Notes under the pieces: generated by a model
The model's input: only the letters and a program-made list of their open reading frames with translations
Told to the model about the DNA's origin: nothing
Databases searched by the model: none
Shown: piece after piece, positions 1 to 7,117 of the stretch
How positions within the stretch are numbered: the first letter of the stretch is position 1
Layout: every line of letters begins with the position of its first letter
Source of the DNA: an uncultured Oscillospiraceae bacterium
GTDB taxonomy: Bacteria; Bacillota; Clostridia; Oscillospirales; Oscillospiraceae
Length of the DNA stretch: 32,248 bases
Direction: 5' to 3'
Assembly: GCA_934661735.1 (NCBI GenBank)
Contig: CAKUJN010000014.1
Location: forward strand, 1 to 32,248
Made by a program: the position numbers and the translations under genes

Positions 1-243
1 CGAAAATACGCGTCTGACAGCAAAAAAATCAGCAGAATTTCGCAATTTTTTGCAGTTTTCAAGCGAAATTTCTCAATTTTCAGCTGTTTTTTCACAGAAA
101 AAAACGCGAGAAACAGCCGCGCAGGAAGCGCATCCGAGATATCCGGACTATACCTGTCAGACGTGCAGCGAAACATCATATATGAAAGGCATTCTGAAGC
201 GCTGGTAAATTCTGCCTTCCGATCGCCGCGGCGCCGGACAGAT

Positions 244-276
244 AAAAAAGCTCCCGCACGACTGTGCGGGAGCTTT
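244..276 (-). terminator. Rho-independent terminator after rplL
   Basis: A perfect 13-bp stem (arms 247-259 and 264-276, GACT-type loop) is followed on the minus strand by a run of six T (249 down to 244). It lies 18 bases past the rplL stop and should end the rplJ-rplL transcript. The remaining sequence to the left edge (1-240) is AT-rich with no convincing coding region, so rpoB, the usual next gene, is not directly attached in the part that can be seen. Confidence 0.9.
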
Positions 277-293
277 GCTTTTGGAAAAGTAAA

Positions 294-665
294 TTACTTA
301 ACCTCGACCTCAGCGCCGGCTTCCTTGAGCTCGGCAGCGATCTTTTCAGCCTCGTCCTTGGAGATGGCTTCCTTCAGGGTCTTGGGAGCGTTGTCAACGA
401 TCTCCTTGGCTTCCTTCAGGCCCAGACCGGTCAGAGCGCGGACGACCTTGATGACACCAATCTTGTTGGCGCCGGCAGCCTTCAGCACAACGTCAAACTC
501 GGTCTTTTCTTCAGCAGCCTCGGCAGCGCCGGCAGCGGGAGCGGCGACAGCGGCAGCAGCGGCGGAAACGCCGAAGGTTTCTTCCAGAGCATGGACCAGT
601 TCAGCCAGTTCGACAACAGTCAGGCCCTTTACTTCTTCAATCAGAGCAGCGATCTTTTCAGACAT
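294..665 (-). CDS. rplL: 50S ribosomal protein L7/L12
   Basis: L7/L12 forms the flexible multi-copy stalk of the large ribosomal subunit, binds L10 and recruits translational GTPases. The 123-residue product has the usual length and layout: an N-terminal dimerisation helix region (about 1-32), an Ala/Gly-rich hinge (about 33-52), and a C-terminal globular domain with the conserved KIGVIKVVR and [12 protein letters not shown] motifs. The start is supported by AGGAGG eight bases upstream. It lies 35 bases after rplJ and shares its transcript, under the L10-type leader and promoter farther upstream, and is closed by a strong terminator. Nothing unusual is seen in the protein. Identification is by direct recognition of the family. 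Confidence 0.98.
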   Translation of the reverse strand: MSEKIAALIEEVKGLTVVELAELVHALEETFGVSAAAAAVAAPAAGAAEAAEEKTEFDVVLKAAGANKIGVIKVVRALTGLGLKEAKEIVDNAPKTLKEAISKDEAEKIAAELKEAGAEVEVK

Positions 666-700
666 TGTAATATCCTCCTAATGTAAAGTTGTTGTTGTAA

Positions 701-1225
701 TTATTCTGCGGAGGGTTCCGCAGCGGGACCCTCTTTCTGGATACGGATCTGATCCAGAACGAATGCAAGGGAAGAAATGGGGGCCAGGAAAGTACCCAGG
801 ACCTGCGCGATGAGCGCGTCCTTGCTGGGCAGTTCGCCGAAGCCCTGCAGCTGTTCGACGCTCATGACAGAGCCTTCGACGAAGCCGCCCTTCAGCTTAA
901 CGACGTTCTTGTTCTTCTTGGCGAATTCGCATACGATACGAGCCGGAGCGATGGGGTCGCCGGTGGTGCAGGCCATAGAAGTGGTGCCGTTGAGCAGCTC
1001 ATCAAACTGATTGTAGCCGGCCTTGTTGGCGGCGAATCTGGTGAGGGTGTTCTTGACAACCGTGTACTCTACGCCCGCTTCGCGGAACTTTCTGCGCAGC
1101 TCGGTATCCTGTGCGACAGTGATGCCCTTATAGTCAACGAAAACTGCGGAGCTGGCTCCCTGCAGCTTGTCGGCCAGTGCATCAACGATGGCCTTTTTGC
1201 TTTCCAGTACCTTTGCGTTGGGCAT
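701..1225 (-). CDS. rplJ: 50S ribosomal protein L10
   Basis: L10 anchors the L7/L12 dimers to 23S rRNA at the base of the stalk. In many bacteria the L10-L12 complex also binds its own mRNA leader to limit synthesis. The 174-residue product has the normal length. It begins with the family N terminus (KKAIVDALADKLQ), carries the FVDYKGITV and YTVVKNTLTR segments, and ends in a helix region that binds L7/L12. GGAGGT six bases before the ATG fixes the start. It is the first gene of a rplJ-rplL unit with its own promoter (1362-1389) and a leader containing a terminator hairpin, so autogenous attenuation is likely. Confidence 0.97.
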   Translation of the reverse strand: MPNAKVLESKKAIVDALADKLQGASSAVFVDYKGITVAQDTELRRKFREAGVEYTVVKNTLTRFAANKAGYNQFDELLNGTTSMACTTGDPIAPARIVCEFAKKNKNVVKLKGGFVEGSVMSVEQLQGFGELPSKDALIAQVLGTFLAPISSLAFVLDQIRIQKEGPAAEPSAE

Positions 1226-1356
1226 AATGTCACCTCCGATAAAATAAAAATGTCCTCATGCCAAAAGACATGAGGACACAGAATGATTGCATTCACGTCA
1301 CCTCGGCAGGACGGAAAAACCGTTATGGCATACGCCTCCTGCTGTCTCTGGCAGCC
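1226..1356 (-). ncRNA. L10-type ribosomal protein leader
   Basis: This is the 5' untranslated region of rplJ-rplL, running from the predicted transcription start near 1356. It carries the blocks I associate with the bacterial L10 leader family: an AGACAGCAGGAGG-like segment early on, then CCTGCCGAGGTG. It ends in a perfect 10-bp hairpin (arms 1251-1260 and 1269-1278) followed by T5-A-T4, just before the rplJ ribosome binding site. This fits control in which L10-L12 binding favours the terminator. The family assignment is from memory of the conserved blocks; a covariance-model search would settle it. Confidence 0.8.
1241..1278 (-). terminator. Attenuator hairpin in the rplJ leader
   Basis: On the minus strand, TGTCCTCATG pairs perfectly with CATGAGGACA around an 8-base spacer, followed by TTTTTATTTT. 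The hairpin ends about 25 bases before the rplJ start codon, so it would decide whether transcription enters rplJ. It is the expression platform of the L10-type leader. Confidence 0.85.
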
Positions 1357-1361
1357 TGACT

Positions 1362-1389
1362 ATTATAACAGATGCGGAATAAATGTCAA
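1362..1389 (-). promoter_or_regulatory. Sigma-A-type promoter for rplJ-rplL
   Basis: On the minus strand, a perfect TTGACA (1389-1384) and a perfect TATAAT (1367-1362) are separated by 16 bases. Predicted transcription start is near 1356. This shows rplJ-rplL can be transcribed separately from rplK-rplA. Confidence 0.85.
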
Positions 1390-1465
1390 GATATTTTTCC
1401 GCATTTTCGCGCCTGTTCCCGCACTTTTTACGAAAAATACGGGAACCGCGCGCAAGCAAACGCTT

Positions 1466-2155
1466 TTAGAACTTCGTGGTGGAAACCTTGACGCCGGGGC
1501 CCATGGTGGAGGCCAGGACGCAGCTTCTGATATACTGGCCCTTGGCGGCGGCGGGCTTGGCCTTGATGATCGCGCCGATCAGGGTGTTGAAGTTCTCAGT
1601 CAGCTTTTCGGGGCCGAAGGAAGCCTTGCCGATCGGGCAGTGGATGATGTTGGTCTTGTCCAGACGATACTCGATCTTACCGGCTTTGATTTCCTTGACG
1701 GCTGCGCCGACGTTGGGGGTGACAGTACCGGCCTTGGGCGAGGGCATCAGGCCCTTCGGGCCGAGGACCTTACCAAGACGGCCGACGATACCCATCATGT
1801 CGGGGGAAGCGACGACAACGTCGAAATCGAACCAGTTTTCCTTGGTGATCTTCTCAACCAGCTCCATGCCGCCGGCGTAATCCGCGCCTGCGTCCAGAGC
1901 GTCCTGAAGCTTCGCGTCCTTTGCGAAAACCAGAACCTTGCGGGTCTTGCCGGTGCCGTTCGGAAGAACGATGGCGCCGCGGACCTGCTGGTCGGCGTGA
2001 CGGGAGTCAACGCCCAGCTTCACATGGATTTCGATGGTCTCGTCGAACTTGGCGGTGGCGGTCTTGACGACCAGATCCATAGCATCAGCAACCTCGTACT
2101 GCATGCTGCGGTCAATCAGCTTGGCGCTGTCAACATACTTTTTACCTTTGAACAA
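1466..2155 (-). CDS. rplA: 50S ribosomal protein L1
   Basis: L1 binds 23S rRNA to form the mobile L1 stalk that guides release of E-site tRNA; in many bacteria it also represses its own operon. The reading frame extends to 2197, but the real start is taken as TTG at 2155. It sits eight bases after a strong AAGGAGG and gives 229 residues, the usual length, with an N terminus ([15 protein letters not shown]) matching the family. The conserved [15 protein letters not shown] block near residues 120-135 is intact. It follows rplK by 92 bases; the gap holds a GTGGGAGG...ATCACCAC motif also found before rplK. The TTG start may hold translation low. Confidence 0.96.
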   Translation of the reverse strand: MFKGKKYVDSAKLIDRSMQYEVADAMDLVVKTATAKFDETIEIHVKLGVDSRHADQQVRGAIVLPNGTGKTRKVLVFAKDAKLQDALDAGADYAGGMELVEKITKENWFDFDVVVASPDMMGIVGRLGKVLGPKGLMPSPKAGTVTPNVGAAVKEIKAGKIEYRLDKTNIIHCPIGKASFGPEKLTENFNTLIGAIIKAKPAAAKGQYIRSCVLASTMGPGVKVSTTKF

Positions 2156-2171
2156 TGTAATATCCTCCTTA

Positions 2172-2197
2172 GTGGTGATTCGGAATAATCCTCCCAC
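2172..2197 (-). promoter_or_regulatory. GTGGGAGG/ATCACCAC motif before rplA (possible L1 site)
   Basis: On the minus strand GTGGGAGG (2197-2190) and ATCACCAC (2179-2172) can pair through GTGG/CCAC, ending just before the AAGGAGG of rplA. The same two words in the same order precede rplK. L1 is known to repress L11-L1 operons in several bacteria by binding an mRNA mimic of its rRNA site; assigning this motif to L1 is inference. Confidence 0.5.
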
Positions 2198-2247
2198 GTT
2201 TTTATGAGGCTCGGCCGGATGCCGAATTACCTCGAATCAAGCTTGTG

Positions 2248-2673
2248 TTAGTCGACGACGACAATACCCATGCTGCGGCAGGTGCCTGCAACCTGGCTCA
2301 TTGCGGCTTCGATGGTGTTGGCGGTCAGATCGGGCATCTTCTTTTCCGCGATTTCCTTGATCTGCGCCTTTGTGATGGTAGCGACCTTGTCCTTGTTGGG
2401 CACGCCGGAACCCTTTTCGATGCCCAGAGCCTTCAGAACGAGGGTCGGGGTCGGAGGGGTCTTGGTGACGAAGCTGAAGCTGCGGTCGGCATAAACCGTA
2501 ATGATGACGGGAATCTTGAAACCAAGCTGATCCTTGGTGCGTTCATTGAACTCTTTGATAAACTGGGAAATGTTGACGCCGTGCTGGCCAAGCGCCGGAC
2601 CAACGGGGGGCGAAGCGGTTGCCTTTGCAGCGGGGATCTGGAGTTTGATATAGCCTGTTACTTTCTGTGCCAT
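2248..2673 (-). CDS. rplK: 50S ribosomal protein L11
   Basis: L11 binds the GTPase-associated centre of 23S rRNA and takes part in factor binding and the stringent response. From the ATG at 2673 (AGGAGG nine bases upstream) the product has 141 residues, exactly the family norm, and begins [17 protein letters not shown]. The proline-rich [16 protein letters not shown] block and the C-terminal RNA-binding domain with the AGTCRSMGI motif are present. The open frame runs on to 2745, but that extension is unlike L11 and overlaps the regulatory motif, so it is excluded. The gene follows nusG by 92 bases and precedes rplA. Confidence 0.97.
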   Translation of the reverse strand: MAQKVTGYIKLQIPAAKATASPPVGPALGQHGVNISQFIKEFNERTKDQLGFKIPVIITVYADRSFSFVTKTPPTPTLVLKALGIEKGSGVPNKDKVATITKAQIKEIAEKKMPDLTANTIEAAMSQVAGTCRSMGIVVVD

Positions 2674-2695
2674 GATAAGCACCTCCTGAATAAAT

Positions 2696-2745
2696 GTGGT
2701 GATACGCGCACGCGCGTATTTCTGGCGGGGACAAGCCCCTCCCAC
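2696..2745 (-). promoter_or_regulatory. GTGGGAGG/ATCACCAC motif before rplK (possible L1 site)
   Basis: On the minus strand GTGGGAGG (2745-2738) is followed by a GC-rich hairpin region (including ACGCGCGTGCGCGT) and then ATCACCAC (2703-2696), just before the AGGAGG of rplK. Words and order match the site before rplA, although the spacer is longer. The GTGG/CCAC pairing suggests a conserved RNA fold; recognition by L1 is inferred from operon position. Confidence 0.5.
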
Positions 2746-2765
2746 GGTCTGAGCACCCGTACCGG

Positions 2766-3290
2766 TTACTGGGTCACGACCTCAACCTGATCAAGCTCAA
2801 GCTCGACCGGCGTTTCACGTCCGAACATGGAGACGATCACGCGGACCTTGTTCTTTTCGATGTCGATCTGATCGACGACGCCGACAAAGTTGGTCAGCGG
2901 GCCGTCCGCGATGCGGACATTGTCGCCCTCGGCATAGCTGACGACGATCTCGTGCTTTTCCACGCCCAGCTGTGCGACCTCTTCCTCGGTCAGCGGGGTG
3001 GGCTTCTGGCCGGAGCCGACAAAGCCGGTGACGCCGCGCACGTTCTTGATGATGTACCATGCCTCGTCGGACATGATCATCTTGACCAGCACATAGCCCG
3101 GGAATACCTTGCGGTCAAAGGTCTTTGGACCGTTGTCCGTGATCTCGGTGACGGTTTCCATGGGGATGGAGACGACGTGAATGAGATCTTCCAGATGACG
3201 GGTCTCGATGGTTTTCTCAATGGTGGCCTTTACGGTATTTTCATAGCCGGAATAGGTATGCACGACATACCATTTTGCACCTTCCGCCAT
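2766..3290 (-). CDS. nusG: Transcription termination/antitermination factor NusG
   Basis: NusG binds RNA polymerase, affects pausing and elongation, and couples transcription to translation. The 174-residue product has the usual two domains. The NGN domain (about 5-115) starts [12 protein letters not shown] and contains FPGYVLVKM and [10 protein letters not shown] linker leads to a KOW domain (about 122-174) beginning [15 protein letters not shown]. The start is ATG 3290, and its AAGG-type site overlaps the secE stop nine bases upstream, implying translational coupling. The order secE-nusG-rplK-rplA is standard in bacteria. Confidence 0.97.
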   Translation of the reverse strand: MAEGAKWYVVHTYSGYENTVKATIEKTIETRHLEDLIHVVSIPMETVTEITDNGPKTFDRKVFPGYVLVKMIMSDEAWYIIKNVRGVTGFVGSGQKPTPLTEEEVAQLGVEKHEIVVSYAEGDNVRIADGPLTNFVGVVDQIDIEKNKVRVIVSMFGRETPVELELDQVEVVTQ

Positions 3291-3299
3291 GGTGATACC

Positions 3300-3533
3300 T
3301 TAACCTTTGAAGAGGGTAATGATGCCGTTTACAACGATGCCGCCGACAGCATCAAAAACCCAGATACAGATACCGACGATCAGAACACAGACCAGAACGA
3401 TGACGGTGTTGTTGATCATCTGGCTTTTGGTGGGCCATACGACCTTTTTCAGCTCGCTCTTCATTTCACGGAACCAGCGGCTGATACGTTTGCCTGTACG
3501 GGCAAAGAAGTTTTCCTTTTTCGCTTCTGCCAT
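3300..3533 (-). CDS. secE: Preprotein translocase subunit SecE
   Basis: SecE is the small clamp subunit of the SecYEG membrane channel. The 77-residue product is the short single-span form usual in Firmicutes: a cytoplasmic amphipathic stretch with the conserved REMKSELKKVVWPTK motif, then one membrane helix (about residues 40-62). ATG 3533 is preferred over the GTG three codons upstream because AAAGGG lies eight bases before it. It sits between rpmG and nusG, the normal position. Confidence 0.95.
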   Translation of the reverse strand: MAEAKKENFFARTGKRISRWFREMKSELKKVVWPTKSQMINNTVIVLVCVLIVGICIWVFDAVGGIVVNGIITLFKG

Positions 3534-3566
3534 GATGTTCACCCTTTCTGCGGTTTTCGCGCCGCG

Positions 3567-3716
3567 TTACTTCGTCTCGCTGTGTACGGTCGTCTTTTTG
3601 CAGAAACGGCAGTACTTCTTCATCTCAAGACGGTCAGGGTCGTTCTTCTTGTTCTTCATGGTGTTGTAGTTTCTCTGCTTGCATTCGCTGCATCTGAGTG
3701 TGATTTTCACGCGCAT
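3567..3716 (-). CDS. rpmG: 50S ribosomal protein L33
   Basis: L33 is a small protein of the large subunit near the E site. The 49-residue product starts MRVKITLRC at ATG 3716, preceded by AAGGAGG with an 8-9-base spacer; the open frame upstream of this ATG is not part of the protein. Two CxxC pairs (CSEC and CRFC) make it the zinc-binding form, as opposed to the zinc-free paralogue kept by some Firmicutes for zinc starvation. It is the first gene of the rpmG-secE-nusG-rplK-rplA unit; a clear promoter lies 130 bases upstream. Confidence 0.95.
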   Translation of the reverse strand: MRVKITLRCSECKQRNYNTMKNKKNDPDRLEMKKYCRFCKKTTVHSETK

Positions 3717-3848
3717 TGATCGGCACCTCCTTAAATATTGCCTCCCTGTATCACCGCGGCCTATGAAAATTTTAGAGGGCGCCGAAACTACATGGCGCCG
3801 TCCGCGGCTGAAAATGGGCATAGAACTCCCAAATTCGCAGGTGAAGCC

Positions 3849-3877
3849 ATTTTATCACAAGCAAAGCGGCAGGTCAA
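3849..3877 (-). promoter_or_regulatory. Sigma-A-type promoter for rpmG-secE-nusG-rplKA
   Basis: On the minus strand TTGACC (3877-3872), a 17-base spacer and TAAAAT (3854-3849). The predicted start near 3842 leaves a leader of about 125 bases before rpmG. It is divergent from the ruvX promoter 50 bases away. Confidence 0.75.
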
Positions 3878-3926
3878 CAGAAAATTTCCGATTTTTTCGG
3901 TTTTTTCCGAAAAGCGCAAGGATTCC

Positions 3927-3955
3927 TTGCCAATATTCCGGAGAAATGTTATACT
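3927..3955 (+). promoter_or_regulatory. Sigma-A-type promoter for ruvX
   Basis: TTGCCA (3927-3932), a 17-base spacer and TATACT (3950-3955). The predicted start near 3962 gives a leader of about 58 bases before the ruvX ATG at 4020. Confidence 0.65.
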
Positions 3956-4019
3956 GTAGCCAAACACCGCGCATCCGCGCGCCATGCGGCGCGGAACAGG
4001 CGGAGGCAGGAGACTTGCA

Positions 4020-4448
4020 ATGAGAATTATGGCCATTGATTATGGCGACGCGCGGACGGGAATCGCGATTTCTGACGCGCTGGGACTGCTGACCGGCACG
4101 ACGACGGTAATCCACAGCTGGAACGCGGAAAAAACGGCGGAGGAGATCGCGTGTCTGATGCGCGAGCACGGCGTCGAGCGGCTGGTGATGGGCTTTCCGC
4201 GCAACATGGATGGCAGCGAGGGGCCGCGCGCTGAGCTGTACCGCGCGTTTGCCGCGCGGCTGGCGGAGGTCACGGGTCTGACGCCGGTCCTGTGGGACGA
4301 GCGCCGGACGACGATTGAGGCGCATCAGATCCTGTAGGCCGGCAACTATCACGGGAAAAAGCGCAAAAATACAGTCGACGCGGTGGCCGCGTCGCTGATT
4401 CTGGAGGGATATCTGTCGTATCTTTCCGCGCAGAAGAGGGAATCATAG
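4020..4448 (+). pseudogene. ruvX: RuvX/YqgF family nuclease, interrupted by in-frame TAG
   Basis: RuvX/YqgF proteins have an RNase H-like fold and are described as putative Holliday junction resolvases with a role in pre-16S rRNA processing. From ATG 4020 (AGGAG seven bases upstream) the product starts MRIMAIDYGDARTGIA and carries the family blocks GFPRNMDGSEGPRA and WDERRTTIEAHQIL. Codon 106 (4335-4337) is TAG. The same frame then continues without a shift as AGNYHGKKRKNTVDAVAASL to a second TAG at 4446-4448, which completes the expected C terminus (142 codons; the family is about 138). Stopping at the first TAG loses the last conserved Asp (NTVDA) and final helix. The four-base gap to the next gene matches the full-length end. 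It may be a recent nonsense mutation, a base error or suppression. Confidence 0.85.
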
Positions 4449-4452
4449 CCGT

Positions 4453-5115
4453 ATGTTTCAGGGATTTTCAGAGAAAACGCCGGATTTTTTCTGGCAGCTT
4501 CGATTCAACAACGAGCGCGCATGGTTTCAGGCGCACAGGGAGGAATACCAGACGTTTGTCCAGCAGCCGTTCCGCGAGCTGTCGGACGAGCTGTTCGACT
4601 GGTTTCAGGAAAAATATCCGGATCTGCATATGAACGTCCATCTTTCGCGCATCTACCGCGACGCGCGGCGGCTGTTCGGCCGCGGGCCGTTCAAGGACCA
4701 GCTCTGGCTTTCGTTCCAGTCGGGCGACGAATGGAACAACGTGCCGTGCTTCTACTTTGAGATCGGCGCGGAGCAGTGGGGCTATGGAATGGGCTGCTGG
4801 ATGTGCGGCGCCGCTTTCAGTCAGCGCTTCCGCCGCTTTGTGGACAACGACCCGCAGACGCTTGAACGGCTGCTGAAGCGGCTGCATACGCGACCGGAGT
4901 TCTGCCTGAGCGGACAGCAGTACGCCAAGAGCAGGGGACACGCAGGCGAGCCAATCGAGGCATGGTACAACATGAAGGGCTGGAGCGTGTCGTGTGACCG
5001 CGATTATGACGCGCGGGCGTTTTCGCGCGTGCTTGCGGACGAGGTAAAGGATGGCTTCACATTCCTGATGCCGTATTATGAGTATATGAGCCGGATTTAT
5101 TACACGGCGGATTAG
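4453..5115 (+). CDS. DUF2461 domain-containing protein
   Basis: A conserved protein of unknown function. The 220 residues match the DUF2461 pattern as I know it: an N-terminal FFWQLRFNNERAWFQAHREEY block, a central RIYRDARRLFGRGPFKDQ block (the family usually reads I.RD.R...PYK) and aromatic-rich segments including YFEIGAEQWGYGMGCW. No signal peptide or membrane span is visible, so it is probably cytosolic. The start lies four bases after the full-length ruvX end, with a GAGGG site about 12 bases upstream, suggesting co-transcription. No biochemical role can be assigned from sequence. Confidence 0.8.
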   Translation: MFQGFSEKTPDFFWQLRFNNERAWFQAHREEYQTFVQQPFRELSDELFDWFQEKYPDLHMNVHLSRIYRDARRLFGRGPFKDQLWLSFQSGDEWNNVPCFYFEIGAEQWGYGMGCWMCGAAFSQRFRRFVDNDPQTLERLLKRLHTRPEFCLSGQQYAKSRGHAGEPIEAWYNMKGWSVSCDRDYDARAFSRVLADEVKDGFTFLMPYYEYMSRIYYTAD

Positions 5116-5259
5116 TTGATTATTTGCACAAAAATCATGTTCGCAATTTGTATAATTCATACAATGTGATTCTTGCAATTTCCAGCGCGGAGGACTACAA
5201 TTGCAATCGTAGAAGAAATAAAGAATCCAAACAAAAAATTGCATGGGAGGCAATGCGTT

Positions 5260-5532
5260 ATGAAAATCAAGAACATCAAGGAAGTCGAAGAATTCCGCAA
5301 GGTCGTGCATGAGTGCACCGGCGATGTGTATCTGAAGTCGCTGGACGGCGACGTGTTCAACCTGAAGAGCGCGCTGAGCGAGTACATCGCGCTGGGCCGT
5401 CTGCTGGGCGAGGCCGGCGATTCGCTGGAGCTGTTCGCGACGAATCGCGAGGATGAGGCAAAGCTGCTTCAGTTTGTCGATCACCTGTTCAAGGAAGAGG
5501 AAGCCGAGCAGAAGGCTGCCGAGACCAAATAA
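5260..5532 (+). CDS. HPr-like fold protein lacking the phosphorylatable His
   Basis: A 90-residue acidic protein starting at ATG 5260 with GGGAGG about nine bases upstream. The order of secondary-structure-like segments resembles the PTS carrier HPr: a first helix (EVEEFRKVVHEC), a strand (DVYLK), a short turn, then NLKSALSEYIALG, which lines up with the HPr regulatory serine region (NAKSIMG). At the place where HPr has its active-site His in GLHARPA, this protein has NIKEVEEF, so it should not carry phosphate like HPr. The tail is a charged KEEEAEQKAAETK helix. The HPr-like assignment is a weak pattern match. It is monocistronic in appearance and ends in a strong terminator. Confidence 0.6.
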   Translation: MKIKNIKEVEEFRKVVHECTGDVYLKSLDGDVFNLKSALSEYIALGRLLGEAGDSLELFATNREDEAKLLQFVDHLFKEEEAEQKAAETK

Positions 5533-5545
5533 AACGTACCCCCTG

Positions 5546-5580
5546 TGCGGGCCGACCCTTTGCGGCGGTCCGCATTTTTT
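5546..5580 (+). terminator. Terminator after the HPr-like gene
   Basis: TGCGGGCCG (5546-5554) pairs with CGGTCCGCA (5566-5574) with one G-U pair, followed by six T (5575-5580). It lies 13 bases after the stop codon. Confidence 0.85.
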
Positions 5581-5611
5581 ATTCCCGCGCCGCCGGCGCG
5601 GAAATTTCTTT

Positions 5612-6746
5612 TTCCGGTTGGCACCGGAGTGCCGAATTTGCAGTGAGGCCGCGGCTGTTGCTCCGCGGACGGTTCTGCATAGCACCTTGTAGGGGCCGAT
5701 GGCGAGCGCAGCCGTCAGCGACGAAGGAGCGCTACGGATGCGGCCCACCCCTTGCGGGTGCACATCGGCTCTTTTCCGGCTGCCACCGGAGGTTCTGTTT
5801 TTAACAGCGACGCTGTAACCGTGCCTCCGACGGCTCGTCCTCACAAACTCCAAGCGACGCTTCGCTCTGCATACGTTCGGCTAAGCCAATCGCGCGGCGC
5901 AAAGCTTGCGCTCTTGGAGCCTCACGCAATTCCTCGCCCCGCCGCAAGCGGCAGGTCTCGTCCGTTCCGTTGTTCGTCCTCTCCAAATTGCAAACGCTTC
6001 GCTGGTTTGCAATTTGGTTCCATCTGGCTTGTCAGAAAAAGTATGCAAAAAGAGACGCTGGATGCGGATCGGATTGTACCGCAAGCCACAGAAGGAGCCC
6101 GTAGAAGAACGCTGCGGCCAGCACACGGAACTCTTTCTACAAAGCTATACTACAGCGCCGCCTGCGTGGTGACAACGCTCCCATCGGGAGCAGTTGCTAC
6201 GCAAGGGGATGGAAAAACACCCTGCTGTGGAAATAACAACGCATCTACGCATTCGCCAGTGGTGCAGCATATTTGCATTCTATTTTAAATTCTTGTAGGG
6301 GCGGATGCTCCTGCCCGCCCTGTTCGTTTTTTGTAAACGTTTGTAGGGGCCGATGCCCACATCGGCCCGTCGAGTATTCCGGAAATGAGCAGAACCAAAA
6401 TTGTCGCAGTCTGCCCGCATCTACGTGTAGTACACTTGCCGGAACCGAAAGCCATCGGAATAGTTGCAATTCTGCGCCCGAATAGGGCGTTAAGTAAAAA
6501 CCGCACGCGTCAGCGCGCAATATAGCGCGTCCCCAAGCGCCTCTTTTTGCCTACTTTTTCTGGAAAGACAGAAAAAGTAGGCCCGCGGAGCGACAGCTGT
6601 GGTGTCGCCGCATCAACGGCAGTTCCGGTGAAACCGGACAAAAGGGCCGATGCAGGCATCGGCCCCTACAGAGTGCGGTGCAGAATGGTCCGCCGGAGGC
6701 ACAGTTGCGGCCTCGCCGCAAATCCGGCACTCTGGTGAAACCGGAA
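5612..6746 (+). repeat. Composite non-coding repeat, element A (inverted copy at 30.3-31.3 kb)
   Basis: A gene-free block filling the space between two convergent genes. About 900 bases (5836-6746) are collinear in reverse complement with 30331-31224. Close matches include the CCTCACAAACTCC segment, the TTGCAAACGCTTCGC segment, the GATGCGGATCGGATTGTACC segment, the GGAATGAGCAG-like segment and both outer ends. The outer ends of A are themselves inverted repeats of about 90 bases or more: CCGGTTGGCACCGG...TGTAGGGGCCGATG at 5615-5702 against the complement of 6644-6746. It contains several REP-like palindromes and a perfect 14-bp hairpin (6549-6562/6569-6582). Open frames inside are poorly supported and differ between copies. 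No transposase is present, so it looks non-autonomous. Confidence 0.85.
6294..6368 (+). repeat. Two REP-like palindromes inside element A
   Basis: TGTAGGGGC-type units at 6294-6320 (diverged, GGGGCGGATG...CCCGCCC) and 6342-6368. The second has core GGGCCGATG...CATCGGCCC and is identical over 27 bases to units at 30732-30758 and, inverted, 30814-30840. Further units lie at 5689-5747 (expanded), 6644-6670 (inverted) and 30409-30434. Confidence 0.85.
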
Positions 6747-6748
6747 AT

Positions 6749-7117
6749 CTATTTTTGCTTGGTTTTCAAAAAAATCTCCGACAGGCCGACCAGAATCAGA
6801 AAGCCGCCGAACAGTCTGCGCAGAAGCTCGGTTTCCAGCCCCGCGGCAAGCCATGCCGCCAGCGCGGCGGTTGCGCAGCCCGCGGCCGCCGCGGGGAGGA
6901 CGGCCTTCCACTCCACCATCCGGTTTTTTGCGTGCAGGAGCAGCGCAGCGGCGGCTGTGGGGAGAAAATAGAGCAGATTGACGCTCTGCGCGGCGCGCTG
7001 GTCCATGGACAAAACCGCCGTCATCCAGACCATCAGCAGGCTCCCGCCGCCGATGCCCCAGCCGGAGAGTACGCCGCAGACAAGGCCGGCGGCTGCGGCC
7101 CATACCGCGCTCAGCAT
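6749..7117 (-). CDS. TauE/SafE-type permease, second half-size subunit
   Basis: Members of the TauE/SafE (TSUP) family move sulfite, sulfonates or other small anions, and normally have about 250 residues in two homologous four-helix halves. This 122-residue protein corresponds to one half. It has hydrophobic spans at about 4-28, 43-62, 71-92 and 96-116, and the family glycine motif in the form GVLSGWGIGGGSLLMVWM near its N terminus. ATG 7117 lies inside the end of the upstream half-gene (7-base overlap), a sign of translational coupling and of a heterodimer; the open frame farther upstream is rejected. Its stop codon lies three bases from the end of element A. The substrate is not deducible. 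Confidence 0.8.
   Translation of the reverse strand: MLSAVWAAAAGLVCGVLSGWGIGGGSLLMVWMTAVLSMDQRAAQSVNLLYFLPTAAAALLLHAKNRMVEWKAVLPAAAAGCATAALAAWLAAGLETELLRRLFGGFLILVGLSEIFLKTKQK

Noticed and set aside
1..240. Possible start of rpoB or its promoter at the left edge
   Set aside because: No start codon with ribosome site, no RpoB-like N terminus and no clear promoter pair are visible in this AT-rich stretch.
1415..1446. GTTCCCG/CGGGAAC inverted repeat after rplA as a terminator
   Set aside because: The pairing arms are only seven bases with a long loop, and no T run follows on the minus strand, so it was not listed.
1283..2188. Long plus-strand open frames opposite rplA, glnS, the parvulin-type gene, dxr and polC
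   Set aside because: They are antisense shadows of well-identified genes, caused by GC-rich codon use, and have no plausible ribosome sites or recognisable domains.
5752..6288. Open frames inside element A (and 6245-6520, 30558-30854, 31045-31344 in the elements)
   Set aside because: Some translate similarly in both copies, but the DNA is equally conserved in all frames, the frames lack ribosome sites, and starts and ends differ between copies. They are most simply by-products of the repeat.
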